A DNA stretch of 64,000 nucleotides from Primula veris (taxonomy: Eukaryota > Streptophyta > Magnoliopsida > Ericales > Primulaceae): NCBI GenBank assembly GCA_963682055.1, contig OY821749.1, forward strand, positions 29,209,631-29,273,630. The letters run 5' to 3'. Position numbers and translations under genes: made by a program. Shown one piece after another: positions 13,105 to 26,100 of the stretch; positions within the stretch are counted from its first letter, which is position 1, and each line of letters begins with the position of its first letter. The notes beneath the pieces are model-generated. The model worked only from the letters and a program-made list of their open reading frames with translations. It did not search any database and was not told the origin of the DNA.

Positions 13105-13400
13105 TTTTGTCCTTAAACCAAGGTTTTTTCCCACTGGGTTTTCCTTGGCAAGGTTTTTAGCGAGACACGTTCCCATCATATCTCACTTTAGATTGCCGAA
13201 ATTAGGGGGAGTATCCTGTTGTATACTTCTTACCACTGTGTACTCTTTTGTCCTTCGACTAGAGGTTTTTTCCACTGGGTTTACTCTAGCAAGGTTTTGA
13301 TGAGGCACCTGTTTTGTGGTTGATCCCTACTACTACCATTGTTGCACTCTTTTTCCTTCGATCAGAGATTTTCCCATTGGGTTTGCTCTGGCAAGGTTTT
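13105..13400 (+). repeat. Three copies of a copia 3' non-coding module
   Basis: Diverged copies of a module with the core CACTGGGTTT or CATTGGGTTT followed by a GCAAGGTTTT block occur near 13110-13160, 13240-13300 and 13345-13400, each preceded by an ACTCTTTT stretch. A fourth, more diverged copy (CACACTGGGTTTTCC) is at about 13490-13520. Such modules are familiar from the non-coding 3' region of plant copia elements, between RNase H and the PPT. Confidence 0.7.
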
Positions 13401-13581
13401 GATGAAGCACACTGTTTTGTGGTTAGTTACTTACATGATATTTCGGCCTATATCATTCGGCTACACAGTTTCTCCTAGGTACCGGTTTTGTCCCACACTG
13501 GGTTTTCCGTCCCTAAGGTTTTTATGTGTTTAGCACTGCGAATGAACTCGACTGCATGAAGACGAAGAATTCAATACGTCC

Positions 13582-13591
13582 AAAGGGGGAG
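13582..13591 (+). other. Polypurine tract
   Basis: AAAGGGGGAG directly abuts the 3' LTR start. This is the plus-strand primer site for reverse transcription and confirms the 3' LTR boundary at 13592. Confidence 0.9.
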
Positions 13592-13805
13592 TGTTGTAGG
13601 ATATTATTGGACTATTGGGCTTGTACTTTATGGGCCTAAGTGGGCTTATAACCCTACCCCTCTATCTATATAAAGAGGGTTATGGTCTTGTATTTCACAT
13701 TCATTCATATACATTATGATTAATAAAGTCTCACTTATTGTCTCTCTCTATATTCTCTCCTCATATCTATATGCATATATATGTGAGCTAATATGTCACA
13801 CAACA
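13592..13805 (+). repeat. 3' LTR of the copia element
   Basis: 214 bp, 98% identical to the 5' LTR, followed by the ATCAT duplication at 13806-13810. Its U3 TATA box points towards the ELG1-like gene, whose start codon is 312 bp past the LTR end, so the LTR could influence that gene's transcription. No transcript evidence is available here. Confidence 0.95.
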
Positions 13806-14116
13806 ATCATAATATAATAGACAATAAAGACTTATTAGACCATTAACATGGTCCTAACAATATATATATATGAGGGTTATATGAACATAATTTAGACATT
13901 AACTTGAATAGTTTTTTAAAAAACGCTACAAATTAAAATATGCGACTTGTTTTTATAATAATATTTTTGAATTTATATATATATATATATATAATCAATT
14001 GTGAATATCTAAGGCGGGAACACCAATCCTAATTCCCTCCACACATATCTCTCTCTCTCTAGATCACAATCCTGCTAATAAACAAAAAAAACCCAAATTC
14101 GAAACCCTAATTGCCA

Positions 14117-17100
14117 ATGGAGGAGTCTCCGGAGAAATTAACGCCGCCGGATCATCCACGTGTACGGAGGAAACTGATCCAGTCGACTCTCTTCCCTATT
14201 AAGCCCTCGCCGGAGGAACACGGTGGAGGAGAGAGAGAGGCCGAGAAGAGAGAGAGAAGGCCTAGAGCTTGCTCTTCTTCTAAGAAGGTTCTATTTTTTT
14301 TTTAATACGAATCGAGTATTTTATAATTCAGTTATATCTGTTTATAATTTGGGTGTATAGTCAGTTTTTGGGGTGAATTTGTTAGGGATTTTAGTTATGA
14401 AGCTGAATTAGCAGCTAAAATCAATATTTATTTATAAGAAAGAGAGAGGGAGCTGCTGCTTATAACGAAGGTCTAATTTTGTTAGATTATTTTCATACGA
14501 ATCGAGTTTTTTGCAATTCAGTTATATGTGATAATTTTGGTGTATAGTCGGGAATTTGTTTATGAATTCTATTACGAAGCTGAGTTTTCTGGTAAAAACC
14601 TATGATTTGTTTATAAGGAGATAGATAGATATAGAGAGAGTCTAATTTTATTTTATTTTTATATGAATGGACTATATTAAAATTCAGTTATATGTGTATA
14701 AATTGGGCGTATAGTCGGTTTGGGGGGGGGGTGAATTTGTTGAGAATTTTAACTTTAGAGAGCTGAATATGCCGGATCATTCACATGTACGACGGAGACT
14801 GGTCCAGTCGACTCTCTTCCCTATTAATCCCTCGCCGGGGAAACACGGAGGTGGAGAGAGTAGAGAAGAAGAAGAGAGAGAGAAGGCCTAGAGCTTGCTA
14901 TAAATCAGAATTGAATTATTCTCCAGTATAGCTGTTAATTATAGATTCATAGCTATCCAATGCAGAAGTGAAATCAGCAAATTCAGAGACAATGTTACAA
15001 AACCCCGACTCTTACAAGCAAGAAAGGCAGAAAAGCTCAGATTATGCTTAAGAATCAAATACAGCTTCAAATACTAAATTCCATAGTATTTATCTTTCCA
15101 GAGCTGAATAGACTTTCTTTGCCTCTTAAGCTTGATTTTCTAGCCTCTTCAAGCAAAAAGGTCAAAAGAAAATATATCTTCTAAGTCGAAACCCTAAGTG
15201 TGATTGTTTCGCACATACTAAACGAACAGAAACGACAATCACTTTGGGTGAGTGGCTGAATCATGGATTGTTCTAGAGGAGTTCTGAAAGCCATACTACA
15301 TGCTTAAATTCGTTTGGGTGGTGGCCGATGGGAGACAACCAAAATCATAAATATATTTTTCTAGAACACAAAGTGACACGTAATTCATCGTAATGATATT
15401 GATGGCATGAAACCCGGTGTTGCTTACTAGTTACTACCGAGGTTAAAAGGTGAATCAAAACAAGACTTTATGCTTTATTGGCTATTTCAGCTTCAGATCT
15501 AAAGTCCATGACAAAATTACCCTAAAATTGAATAGTTCCTAAAATTGAATACTCCATCCCCTCTTAAGTTCAGCTTCAGAGCTAAATTTTGTAGCAAATT
15601 TGCCCCCAATACTAGCTCTTTACCTAAACTGTGAACCTTTGTCACCGAATTATTGTATACTTGCGTCAAACTAAAACACAGTTATAACTACAAATCAAAA
15701 TTAACCTTCTTATAAACAAATCTTAGGTTTTAGCAGCAAACTCAGCTTCATAACTAAACTTCCTAACTAATTCACTCCAAAAACCGACTCTTCGCCCAGA
15801 TTAAGAACATATATCACCGATTATAAAATACCTGATTTAAATTAAAACCCGTTTAAGACTAAAAAAATAAAATTATCGTTCTTAAAAACAGCTCTTGTCT
15901 TCTCTCTCTCTCTCCTTATAAACAAATCTTAGGTTTTAGCAGCAAATTCATCTTGTAAAAGTTAAAATTCATAACGAATTTACCCCCAAAACTAACTCTT
16001 TACCAGAATTACAAACAACCATCAACCGCATATAGAATACCTGACTCGGATAAAAAAAACAATTAAAAAAATCAAAATAGATTATGGAAAATTGGTATTA
16101 TTTGTGGAAGCTTAATAACCCATTCAAGAAACCATCACTGATTTGAATTATTTACAGACAACATAGTAGTTGATTCTAGTAACTAGAATAGTTCGGGTGA
16201 TCAACCAGGGAGGAATCTTTATAACCGGGGGTCTTTTGATAGCACTTATGATAGGATAATTTTAATAAGTTATAACACCAGAGTAAGCTATATCTGTTAA
16301 GTGTTAACGATATGAATTTTATAATACCAGCTTCCACATGTGTAAAGTGTACCAGAATTTTTAAAAATTCAGGAGAGTTTGGGCGGATGACAATTTAATC
16401 TGGTCCAAATTTTTCAATATCAACTTAACACAAGCTGGTGGGGAGAGCATGCGCAAACTGATGTAAAGTTAGATTCAAATGTTCTTGCCTTTGCCTACTT
16501 TGTGAACGTTAGTTGCCCTTAAACCTGGATTTGGTTTAGTTGATATTTTGATGTTTCAGCTAACTATGGTTTCATGTTCTCATAAGTTGAGAGTTTTAGT
16601 TTGCTTTCCCATGTAATGAAGTTTTGCTTTAATCTAGACCTCCTTTCATTTTATCTGCTCATTCCTTTTCCACGTACCTTAAAAGTAATTTCTTTAAAAG
16701 GTTGCCATTATTTGACCTGAGAAAATATAGGTAGCTGTAAAAAGCCAGGAGACTCTTAATGGAAGAATAGATGACAAAGATTCTTCTGCAAGTAAGTGAT
16801 TTCGTTCTTAAATCTATTTTAAGTGGAAGTCCTACAGTCACAAGGCTGCTTGAATAATAAATTTATTTTAATTTGTCATTCAGAACCTAATTTATTAGCC
16901 GATCCGTCTGAGGGACAGTACTCTCAGCCCGAGCAACAAAGCAATGGTTCACAAGAAGAAAATAACGGAGCCTGTTCTCCTTTAGAATCTACACCAGGTA
17001 TCCCCATTTTCTCACACATTTAATCTTTAAAAAGACAAGAATTCGTTACGCTGAGGAAAAATCTTTCCATGTGCACCATTTTTCTGATCAGGGTTCACAT

Positions 17101-20100
17101 ACTGAATAAAACTGTCTAGTTTTGTTAAATTTACTCTTGTTTGCTATATACTATTGGTGAATAAAGTCTTTAAACATTTTTTTTCAAAGATATGAAGAGT
17201 CCCTTAAAGGCAAAGCGTCGTGCCACCTCTACACCGAAAAAGAAGCAATTGCAAACTACACCGAGAAAGAGAAATAAATCCGGGAAGAAAGATTCAAACA
17301 GTGAGCAATTGTTAGATTGCAGTCCAATAAACGGGAATGCAATAACAGTTCCTGATCTACGATTAGAGGCGAAAATGAAAGCAGAGGTTGGTTAAAGTTA
17401 TACTTCTGTTATTTTATAATAATGAATTTTGTTTTCGCTCTTTTTATGCATTCTGACCACTTATGGTTTGATATATAGACACTGTATTAAATTGAAATTA
17501 AAATTGCATTTGGTCCCTATGTAATCCAAAAGTATGATAACTTTAAACGCAGTAAAAGGTTTTCAAAAACTCATACACCTCACTTTACTTCTATCAGGAA
17601 AATACGCGCATGTTTAGTGGAAGGAAAATCCATCCATTTTTCTCATCTCGTAAAGTGGAGAAGAAAATTTCAGAGACAATTGATGTGGATAATTATTGCC
17701 CGAGCGAGAAGAAAAATAGAAGCACCAATTTGGGTCCTATTCATGTGTTTGAAAAAGTTCAGGTATGTCTCCATTTGTCATTCAGAAAATTTAAATTTTG
17801 TTGCTAAATTCTTAAACATATAGCTACAAATAGGCTTCTGTCAACAATAATATTTGTTCAATGCTCTCACCGTAGTGATGTGTGAGATTTCTTCACGCAG
17901 GATATTACAGAGGCATTAAATTGGGGGAATTATTTATTATCTAGAAGTAGCTTCAGCGGAGCTGATTATGATCGCCAATGCAAGTGTTCACCTCTCTCTA
18001 AAAAGTCAGTTGACTCTTTACGGTTTGATGACTTTGTAAGCCTCTCTTTGGACCCATCTTTTGAAGAACACAGGCCTGCTTCGTCTCCTGTCTTGTTTGC
18101 TAATGAGCCAGCAGCAGATTGTGAAATTATAATGGATCTGACAATGGTACATAATATGATGTTTAAGCTAATTCATATATATATATATATATATCTTTTT
18201 AACCTAATTTAATTAGATTTAGTACTGCCAGAATCATTAAAAGGTTTCTACATATCTAGCCCTGATACTCCAAAAAATATTCACTTTTGACTGTCTCGTA
18301 AGAATATGAGCAGGATACGCATCCGGATGGGACACGAGGATACTGAGTATCATTTAGGCTCTTTTAAGTTTTTGAGTATTGTTAACCGTTTCTATCTTTG
18401 ACTGATTGGATACTGCTCAGATTCAGGAAAGACCTGTGCCAAATCTGTTTATATTCTTCTTCTAGAAAATGGAGAAAAAGTGGTTTTCTATAAATAGTAG
18501 AAGATGAATGCATTATAATTTTGTTACACCAGGGGTTTAACTATGTTTTATCTTTATATTTAAAAGGTGAAAAGATAAAAAAAGCTGAACTATTGATAAC
18601 ATTAATTTAATAATGAACAAGTCGCATCGGAATATGACTCCACAGAGAAGTTGACGGATACCCCGTCTTATCACATCTTCAAGTCACTTTGTATGGACTA
18701 ATGTGCATGAATATGATCAATTTAATACTTTAAAATTCTTGATGCACTATATATATCTCAGCATTTGTATGTATAAATGTTAATAAATCATTTCCTTGTC
18801 CTAGCTGTATCTTCTGTATAGCTGTATTAATTTTCTATCAGTCCGATAGACGTATTCCTATCCAAAACTTAGGTTTCTAGTTGCATCAGCATATGCGATT
18901 TGTGAGTTAGTTATTTGTGATGATCACTGCAGAATCCAGGGTGTCAAGCATTGGAGAAAACCAATTTTGCATGTGGAATTTCTGACAGTTTGAGAAACTC
19001 AGATCCTCAGTGGGAAGATAGGTTCCTTGATGAAAGGTAAGGCTTCTTTAATATCCTTTTCTTTATGGAATCTTTAATATCCTCTTGGTGGCTATGCATG
19101 CTGAAGATCGCTTCCCTTTCTTCTCATTTTAGGCCTCAATAAATTATTCCCCTTCCTTTATTTCCATCATGTCGTGCTGATTAGAATGTCTGTCCGCAGA
19201 CCTTTTCATAGTTTATGTGTTATTCCATCTTGAAAGGTTCTGATATTAACCTTTTCATAGTTTATGTGTTATTCCATCTTGAAAGGTTCTGATATTAACC
19301 TTTTCATAGTTTATGCGTCATGCCATCTTGAAAGGTTCTGATATTACCTTTTCACAGTTTATGTGTTATTCCATCTAGAGAGGTTCTGATATTATTTCAT
19401 TTTGCCTCAAACCATCTTCCCTAGATCGTTGACAATTTTTAGCATTGTATTGTAGAAGATAGCGTTCCATACATATTAGGTAACTGCATAAGTTGGATTC
19501 ACTTTTTTTTTTGTAATTTTAACCTATTTCGTGGACGTTAAAGGATTGGGCAGATTGGAAGAGTAGATATTCGTAGGTTTGGCCTAGAGATATTTCATAT
19601 GCATTCTCTCCATTGGAGTTGAATAACATAGTCCAGTTACATGATGTATTTGTGATTAAAATTGAATAAAAATAATATTGTAATTGTCATTCTCCCTCTA
19701 ATGTAGTTTCTACGGTTGAACAATTTGAAGGCCATCCCTTTTAATTTGAATCTGATTTTTTGGTAGTCCAGCACTTGATTAACACTTGCTGCTTTTACTT
19801 TAAGTAAAACAATTTTGCAAATACTTATCTTGTCTAACATCAATTTCTTATACAGAATGACAACTTACTATCACGGCACTGACGGACATCCTGAAAACAG
19901 CCTTTGGACAAATAAATACTTGCCTGAAAAGGCAAGTGAGGTGAGAGACCGTAATATTGACTTTTTTCTTTGAATTTTGATAAATCTGATAAACTGTACA
20001 GGAACATTCAAAGACTATGATGTTCCAACCAGGATTTCTCACAAGAAGAAAGAAAACGAAAACGGAATTTCTGTTACCATCTCCGAGTCTCCATATATTC

Positions 20101-23100
20101 AGGGCTTGTTTGGTTGGAACTTTCAAGCACATAAGCTAGATTTTTTTATATCAGGAAAAAGCCAAGTTTGTTCAGCTTAAATATTTATCTTTTACAGGCT
20201 AAAAAAATCAGAAAAGCTCACTTTTTAAGCCGGTTAATTAAATACAACCCTGCTATTAAGCAAAAAAAAGACAGAAAAGCTGAGCTCAAAAGCAGCAACA
20301 ACACAATGCCCGAGTACAGGAAACATCCTCTGCAGAGATTTATTTAATTTAAAATATTTAATTATGGTTCTATAAGCATCTACATTATTCCAGGTGTGTG
20401 GTAATTGCGAGTCTGTGAACTTCTTGAGTGAGTGGCTTCGCAGTTGGAATGAAAAAGGATTTTCTTCGAGAAGAGATAATAATGCTCCTGAAAAGACTCT
20501 TTTGCAAGGTGATGAGTATTATTGTTATGGAAGTGACTGTGATTCTGAGAATAGAGATGAAGCAAATGGTCTGAAAAATGTTCTCTTAGTTACAGGTCCA
20601 GTTGGGGTAAATATCAACGTCCTTTTATTTATTGATCTTAATGCTTTACTTACTTTAGATAGTCTTGGGTGCATCCTTGATTCTGATTCTTAACACGTAC
20701 TTCCATTTTTTTTTTTGCAGAGTGGAAAGTCTGCTGCCATATACGCTTGTGCCAAAGAACAGGGGTTTCATGTAATTGAGGTACTATTGACCTAGTTTAT
20801 GACATCTTTCTTGTTTTATTACTATGCGGATTACCTTTTAGAAAATGTACATTCCCATGCTATAAAAATACCATGCTCCTATCATCTTCACTACCAACAT
20901 GGATGAAAAATTGACTTGGTGCAGCATTCAGAAACAGCCAAGTGAAAAACGTTTTTTTCTTCCAATAGGTTAATGCATCAGACTGGCGAACACGAGGACT
21001 CTTGATGCAAAAATTTGAGGGTGGCATGGAATCATACTGGGTTCAACGGTTGGTTCAAATAATTTCCGCTTTTGTTTTGAATAATTTTTATGTTTCCACA
21101 TTTAAAGTGTGAAGTAAAGCAATAACCCATATTTTGAATCGAATTGACAATTTAATTCCCTTAGTTTCAATTGCTACACTAATGATTCCCATACTTTACA
21201 CGTGTAATTTTTATTTGGTCTTCGTTGTTTCAATTGAAACACTCTTGGTCCCTATGGCTCGAGTAAATCACCGTGGTTGTACGAGGGTTCCCTATGTGTA
21301 ACGCTATAGGTCCCCATATGAAGAAGTAACTGGCCCAACTTACTGGAACTATGGGGACAATTACTGTTGTATTTGAAACAATGAGGACTGTCGGTGTAAC
21401 TTATTAATACTTTGAACCTTGAGGACCAAGAGTGTTGCAAATGATGAGATTTCTCTCTAAAAAGGGTACCATTGCTGCAACTCAGCCACATTTAGATGTC
21501 ATTTTACTTGATTGAATTTGTCTTCTCACTTAACATGCTGTTTTCATAAACTTCTTAATAACTGAATACTGAAACAGAAAGTAATCATTTCATTTGTTTG
21601 GAATCTCTCTTCAGTACAGTGGAAGCTATGGGTCCAGAGAGCAAGTGTATACCAGCGACGTTTGCATCTATGTTCAACACCAAATCAGTTCAAGGTTGTG
21701 ACAATCAAGGAACTGAAGTAATACCTTTATCGGATGAAGAAGAAATACAATTTTTTACTAAATCACCTGAAAATTTTGTTTGCGAAAGCATCAAAGTTTC
21801 TTCTAATCAATGTGAAAATAAACCATTAATACTGTTTGAAGATGTGGATGCTGTTCTTTCCGAAGACCATGGTCTTATTGCCACTATACAAAAACTTTCC
21901 GAGACAGCAAAGAGACCCATTATATTGACCAGCAACAGTGAGTGTGCTAATTGGTAATGTTTAATTTTCAGACCAGTGTATTATATGATCATTAATGTTA
22001 AAATTTGGTTTTCATCAATCTTAGGTTCCAACCTTCTCCTGCCAAATAATATGGACAGACATGAGTTATGTTTTGTAAATCCATCCTTGAAAGAACTGCT
22101 TTCCCATGCAAAAAGGGTATATACACTTTTCTGTTTTCTTTTCTTTTCTTCTTTAAAGTGTTTTACATGGAACTTATTTCCTGGTTTCGATTGCTTCATT
22201 AGGTTTGTGCTGCAGAGAAGGTAAATATTCATCCACAAATGGTTGAGCGTTTTGTTGGATGTTGCCAAGGAGATATTCGCAAAACAATTTTAAATCTCCA
22301 GTTTTGGTGCCAAGGTCGGAAACGAAGACAAGGTCAGTCCATGGGAACCTTTACTGTACCAAATCAGGAAATGAATCATGGGTCTAAGTAGTTTCTAGAA
22401 AAAACTTTCACTTTATTCTATCAATTTTTATATGTTTTATACTACTCTTATCACTTTTATCCTATCTAGTCCCCAACAGATTTTTTTTTCTATTTTAGTG
22501 CTCAATTTATGTTTTTACCTAAATAGTGTACTACAATTCACGAGAATGCATGTCAGTGTAGTAATTGCTATTTTTTACAAGTTCATGTTAATTTTGGATT
22601 CTAGTGATAAGTTAGTGAAAAATTGCTAATTTGTGCTAAAACTCTTCTTTTTTAACATACAGATAGAAAAGATCAGAGAAAGTACGGTCCAGCTTTTAAT
22701 GACATTGAGGCTGCGCATCAAATTCTACCTAAGATACTTCCCTGGGGTTATCCTTCTGATTTATCTAAAGTTTTAGAGAGAGAAATCAGTCAGTTATTAT
22801 TGGCCCAAGAAACTTCAAAAATATTAGAGGCAATTGAGGAAAAAGATAGAATTGAAAATGAGATTTCATATTCTCCGAACTGGGGAACTCCTGATAAAGG
22901 CAGTATCAAGGCACAAAAAGAAGCTATACTAAAGAGGCATTTTCCTGTTCAAAATGGAATTATTTTATCTAGTCCCGAAGTTTCAAATTCCACCGAGTCA
23001 CCAGTTGCCTTCACGTGGCGAAGTGTAAGGAGAAAACTGGATACAGTCTTGTCTTCTGATTCTGAAGGCGAGGAGGGGGTAAAAGATAGAATTCCTCTCT

Positions 23101-26100
23101 TGAACACTAATCTCTTCGGGATTAAGAATAACGATGATATCTTATTTCAAGTAGATAATACTGCCCCAGCTTCTGAGAAAGATATTAATGCTGAAGCCTT
23201 CATCCACTTATCTGAACCTCTTCTTAATGGAACAAGAGAGGGAGGAAATAATAGTATTCAGTTATCAGGGGATAATTATTTGGAAAATATAAATGATGCT
23301 CAAAAATCGTTTCAAGCATATACCGTTATTCCCTTTTGTTCTCGGGAAACTGCATTGTGTTCTACCCAGAAATCCGAGCAGCTCATTAGATCCAAAGAAG
23401 ATGTTAGTCAGAGAATCTTCAACATCTTATCTGAACCGTCCCTTAAATTAAAATGCGAGGGGGGTTTGAATGATGAACTTGGCATATCTGGAGAAGATCT
23501 TCCGGATTATAATAATAATGAAATGTATTTACCAGCAGATTGCTCCACTCCCTCTTTTTGTGAAGCTAGAGAAATGTTTCCTGACCCTGTATCTGAACAG
23601 CATTTTACGACAAAAAAAGAGATTAGTGCGGAAATCTTCAACCACTTATCTGGATCCCATTATAGTGGAACAAGCGAGGGAGGATTACAAAATAGAGTTT
23701 GTCTATCTGGGGCTAACTTTTTGAAAAATAAAAATGATGATTCTATATTACCTGAAGCAGTGTGTTATCCTCTCTCTTATTGTGAAGCATCTCTTATCTC
23801 TTGTTCCCCACAATCCAAGCAGCCTGTTATTTTGAAGGAATGTTTTAGTGAGAGAAGCTTCAACCTCTTATCCGAACCGCCCCTTATAGCATGCAAGGAG
23901 GAATTAAATGACCAAACTCTTATCTCATGGGTAGATAGTTTGGAGAAGAATACGAATGATTTATTTTTCCAAGCAGATAGCTCAGCTCTTTCTTTTTGTG
24001 CAGCTACAGAAATGTGTTCTGACGTAGCACCAGAACAGTTTGTTACCTCGAAAGAAGAGATTCATGAAGAGAGTTCTAACCCCTTGCGCCAATCAGTAAA
24101 TATGTATTGTGGTCCAGAATTGTCTTTTGTTCCAGAGACTGAGATCAATGATGGAATACTCTCCAAAAACGATGGGTTAACAGATCCAGTTGATTCAACT
24201 TATCGTTCACTTTCTAAGTTAGAGAAAAGTCCACAAAATGTTAAAATTTTCGGTGTTGCTATTGCAACCCCTCGTATGGATAAGGGGGATTTCAATAATG
24301 AGCATGTTGAAGATGGTCATAGAGGGTATCAAGTAATGGACGAGTGTAGTCGTATGGAGTTTAATGGAAAAACTAATTTTAAGGAGAAGCCTCGGGATTT
24401 TGTTTTACCAGAAGCTGTCGAACAAATGTGGAAAAGATTTCGTAATAGCCGCTCAGATCTGAGTCAATATTTCACCCTTGAAGAAAGAGAGGGTTTGGTT
24501 GTTACGAAACTTGCTTGTGAAATGAGCAATCTGATTTCGGAAGTTGATGTTTTACTTGGTGACTGCCAGCCACTAATGCATGTAAGTTTTTAGTTCTCGT
24601 ATAAATGAAGTATAATTGTGTAGAGTTAAGATAGACTTTTAGAGACTGGTATCTGATTTGAAAATGAAACCATATAGAGCACTTTTTAAAAGACATTTCC
24701 TGCAAAGCAAGCTTCCCAAATTTAGAGACCTGCAGAAACAAGTCTCTGCTGGTTGCCTTTGTTTTGATTACTAAGTAACATAAGCAGCTTTCAGATTTTT
24801 TTTTTGTTCTTATCCTGAAACTAATGTGATGCAGATACTTGTAATTAGTTTGCATTTAGGTGTCGAGTGAATTCCCTTTAAATTTCGTTTTAAATGGTTG
24901 TGCATTGGAGTAGTACTAATCTCTGCCATATTAGCGTGAGGTTTTTGGTTGGGGCTTGTAAATAATAGTTTTTTATGTTATTAACCGGAGAAGTAAAATG
25001 ACTAGGTGCTCAAAGATCCACTTCATCTTTGAAATTAGAGCACAAACTTAAGAAGAAAACGAATGCCATGGTATAAGTTTTTTTTTAAAATATCTGAAGT
25101 CATTGATGGGAACTAATATATTTGCAGGACAACATAAAACCTACAATGATTCCTTGTGAGAAACCTCATTCATTCAGTTGGTATGATGATCATATGTGTA
25201 TGGCATCTACAATCGCACAACATGGCATCTGTTTATTTACGAAAGAAATTGCTTCAGTAAAATCAGATAGCCGTTCCGTTAAAATCACAGACTTGGCCTT
25301 GGAGATGCTAGCCTCTTCAACGAGTTCAATGGCCATGGGGAACGTGGTCAGTCATGAGAGGGAAATTAAAAGTTCAGAGATGGCAACACAAAAAAACGTA
25401 CTTTCTAGAAAAAGGTAATTTTGTATGGTTTCCTGGCTTTTATGAGAAGAACTAGACTTAGTGTTACCAAAGTTTAATCCTACACTTGTAATCTATACTC
25501 CGTATTAATTATACCTCCTTTTGTTGACAAGTTACATTTTAGTATATATATACAGACATGCATATCGATACATGATATAGAGGAATTTTATTATTGTAGA
25601 CAATACAGATCTAGGTGCAATTAATAGAACTTTTCATACAAGCGATTATAAAAATGAAGTACAATACTTATAAATGACTTTTTTGTATACGGTATAATTT
25701 TGGAAACAAAATTATTTTACGGCAAAAGCAATTTTTTTATAACATAGACGGTGACTTTCTAAAGGTTTTCTTAGAAGTGACTTTTGAACAAATTGACTTA
25801 TTTTTTCCAAAATGACTTCATCAGAAAAAGAGAATGTTTCCAAATGTGTAATTTGCTCTTTCGGAAATTCGTTTTTTAAAATTCAGGATTAGTTTTGAAA
25901 TAGTACTCTTATTTATTCAATTATATCATTATATGTTTTTTGTGGTTTTATGCAGTGATTCGGATCCAAATCTTTTCTCTGTGATTCAATCTATAGTACC
26001 GCCAAGGTCTTACTTAGCGACAAAAGGTGACTCGTTATACGAATACGTATCTGCTCTAGGGCATATTTCAAGATCAGAAGCCTCCCGTTTATCACAAATC

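Larger units (their letters stand above)
8436..13227 (+). repeat. Dispersed hairpins with constant loop CCTGTCGT
   Basis: About 20 short inverted repeats share a near-constant 8-base loop (CCTGTCGT, CCAGTCGT/A or CCTGATGA) while the arms differ at each site. Loops with exact CCTGTCGT start at 8441, 8497, 9713, 9779, 9974, 10035, 11154 and 13054; all eight have complementary arms of 4 to 10 bp. Strong variants: CATATAAA/TTTATATG at 8540-8563 (8 bp, loop CCAGTCGT), TGAACAT/ATGTTCA at 10509-10532, GACTCGA/TCGAGTC at 12087-12108 (loop CCTGATGA), GAGCAT/ATGCTC at 12854-12873, and AGTAT/ATACT at 13210-13227. The arms are unrelated to each other, so this is not a simple dispersed repeat. No function is known to me. 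Confidence 0.8.
6657..13805 (+). mobile_element. Ty1/copia LTR retrotransposon, coding-dead
   Basis: A complete 7149-bp element: identical-length 214-bp LTRs, a PBS-like site after the 5' LTR, a polypurine tract before the 3' LTR and a perfect 5-bp target duplication. The recognisable domain order is integrase, then reverse transcriptase, then RNase H, which defines Ty1/copia rather than gypsy. All coding remnants are broken by frameshifts, stops and internal deletions, so the element makes no working protein. The LTRs differ at 4 of 214 positions (about 1.9%), pointing to insertion within roughly the last million years if usual plant rates apply. Positions 6871 to about 8200 form a long AT-rich leader without recognisable gag. 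The element carries about 20 constant-loop hairpins (listed separately) and ends about 310 bp before the ELG1-like start codon. Confidence 0.95.

Noticed and set aside
8436..13227. Constant-loop hairpins as a CRISPR-like array
   Set aside because: Spacing is irregular over 4.8 kb, there are no constant repeats with uniform spacers, and the genome is a plant nuclear one.
22800..24593. 597-codon ORF as an independent gene
   Set aside because: It is the greater part of exon 15 of the ELG1-like gene: the frame is continuous with the AAA+ exons, and it ends at a consensus donor after 24581.
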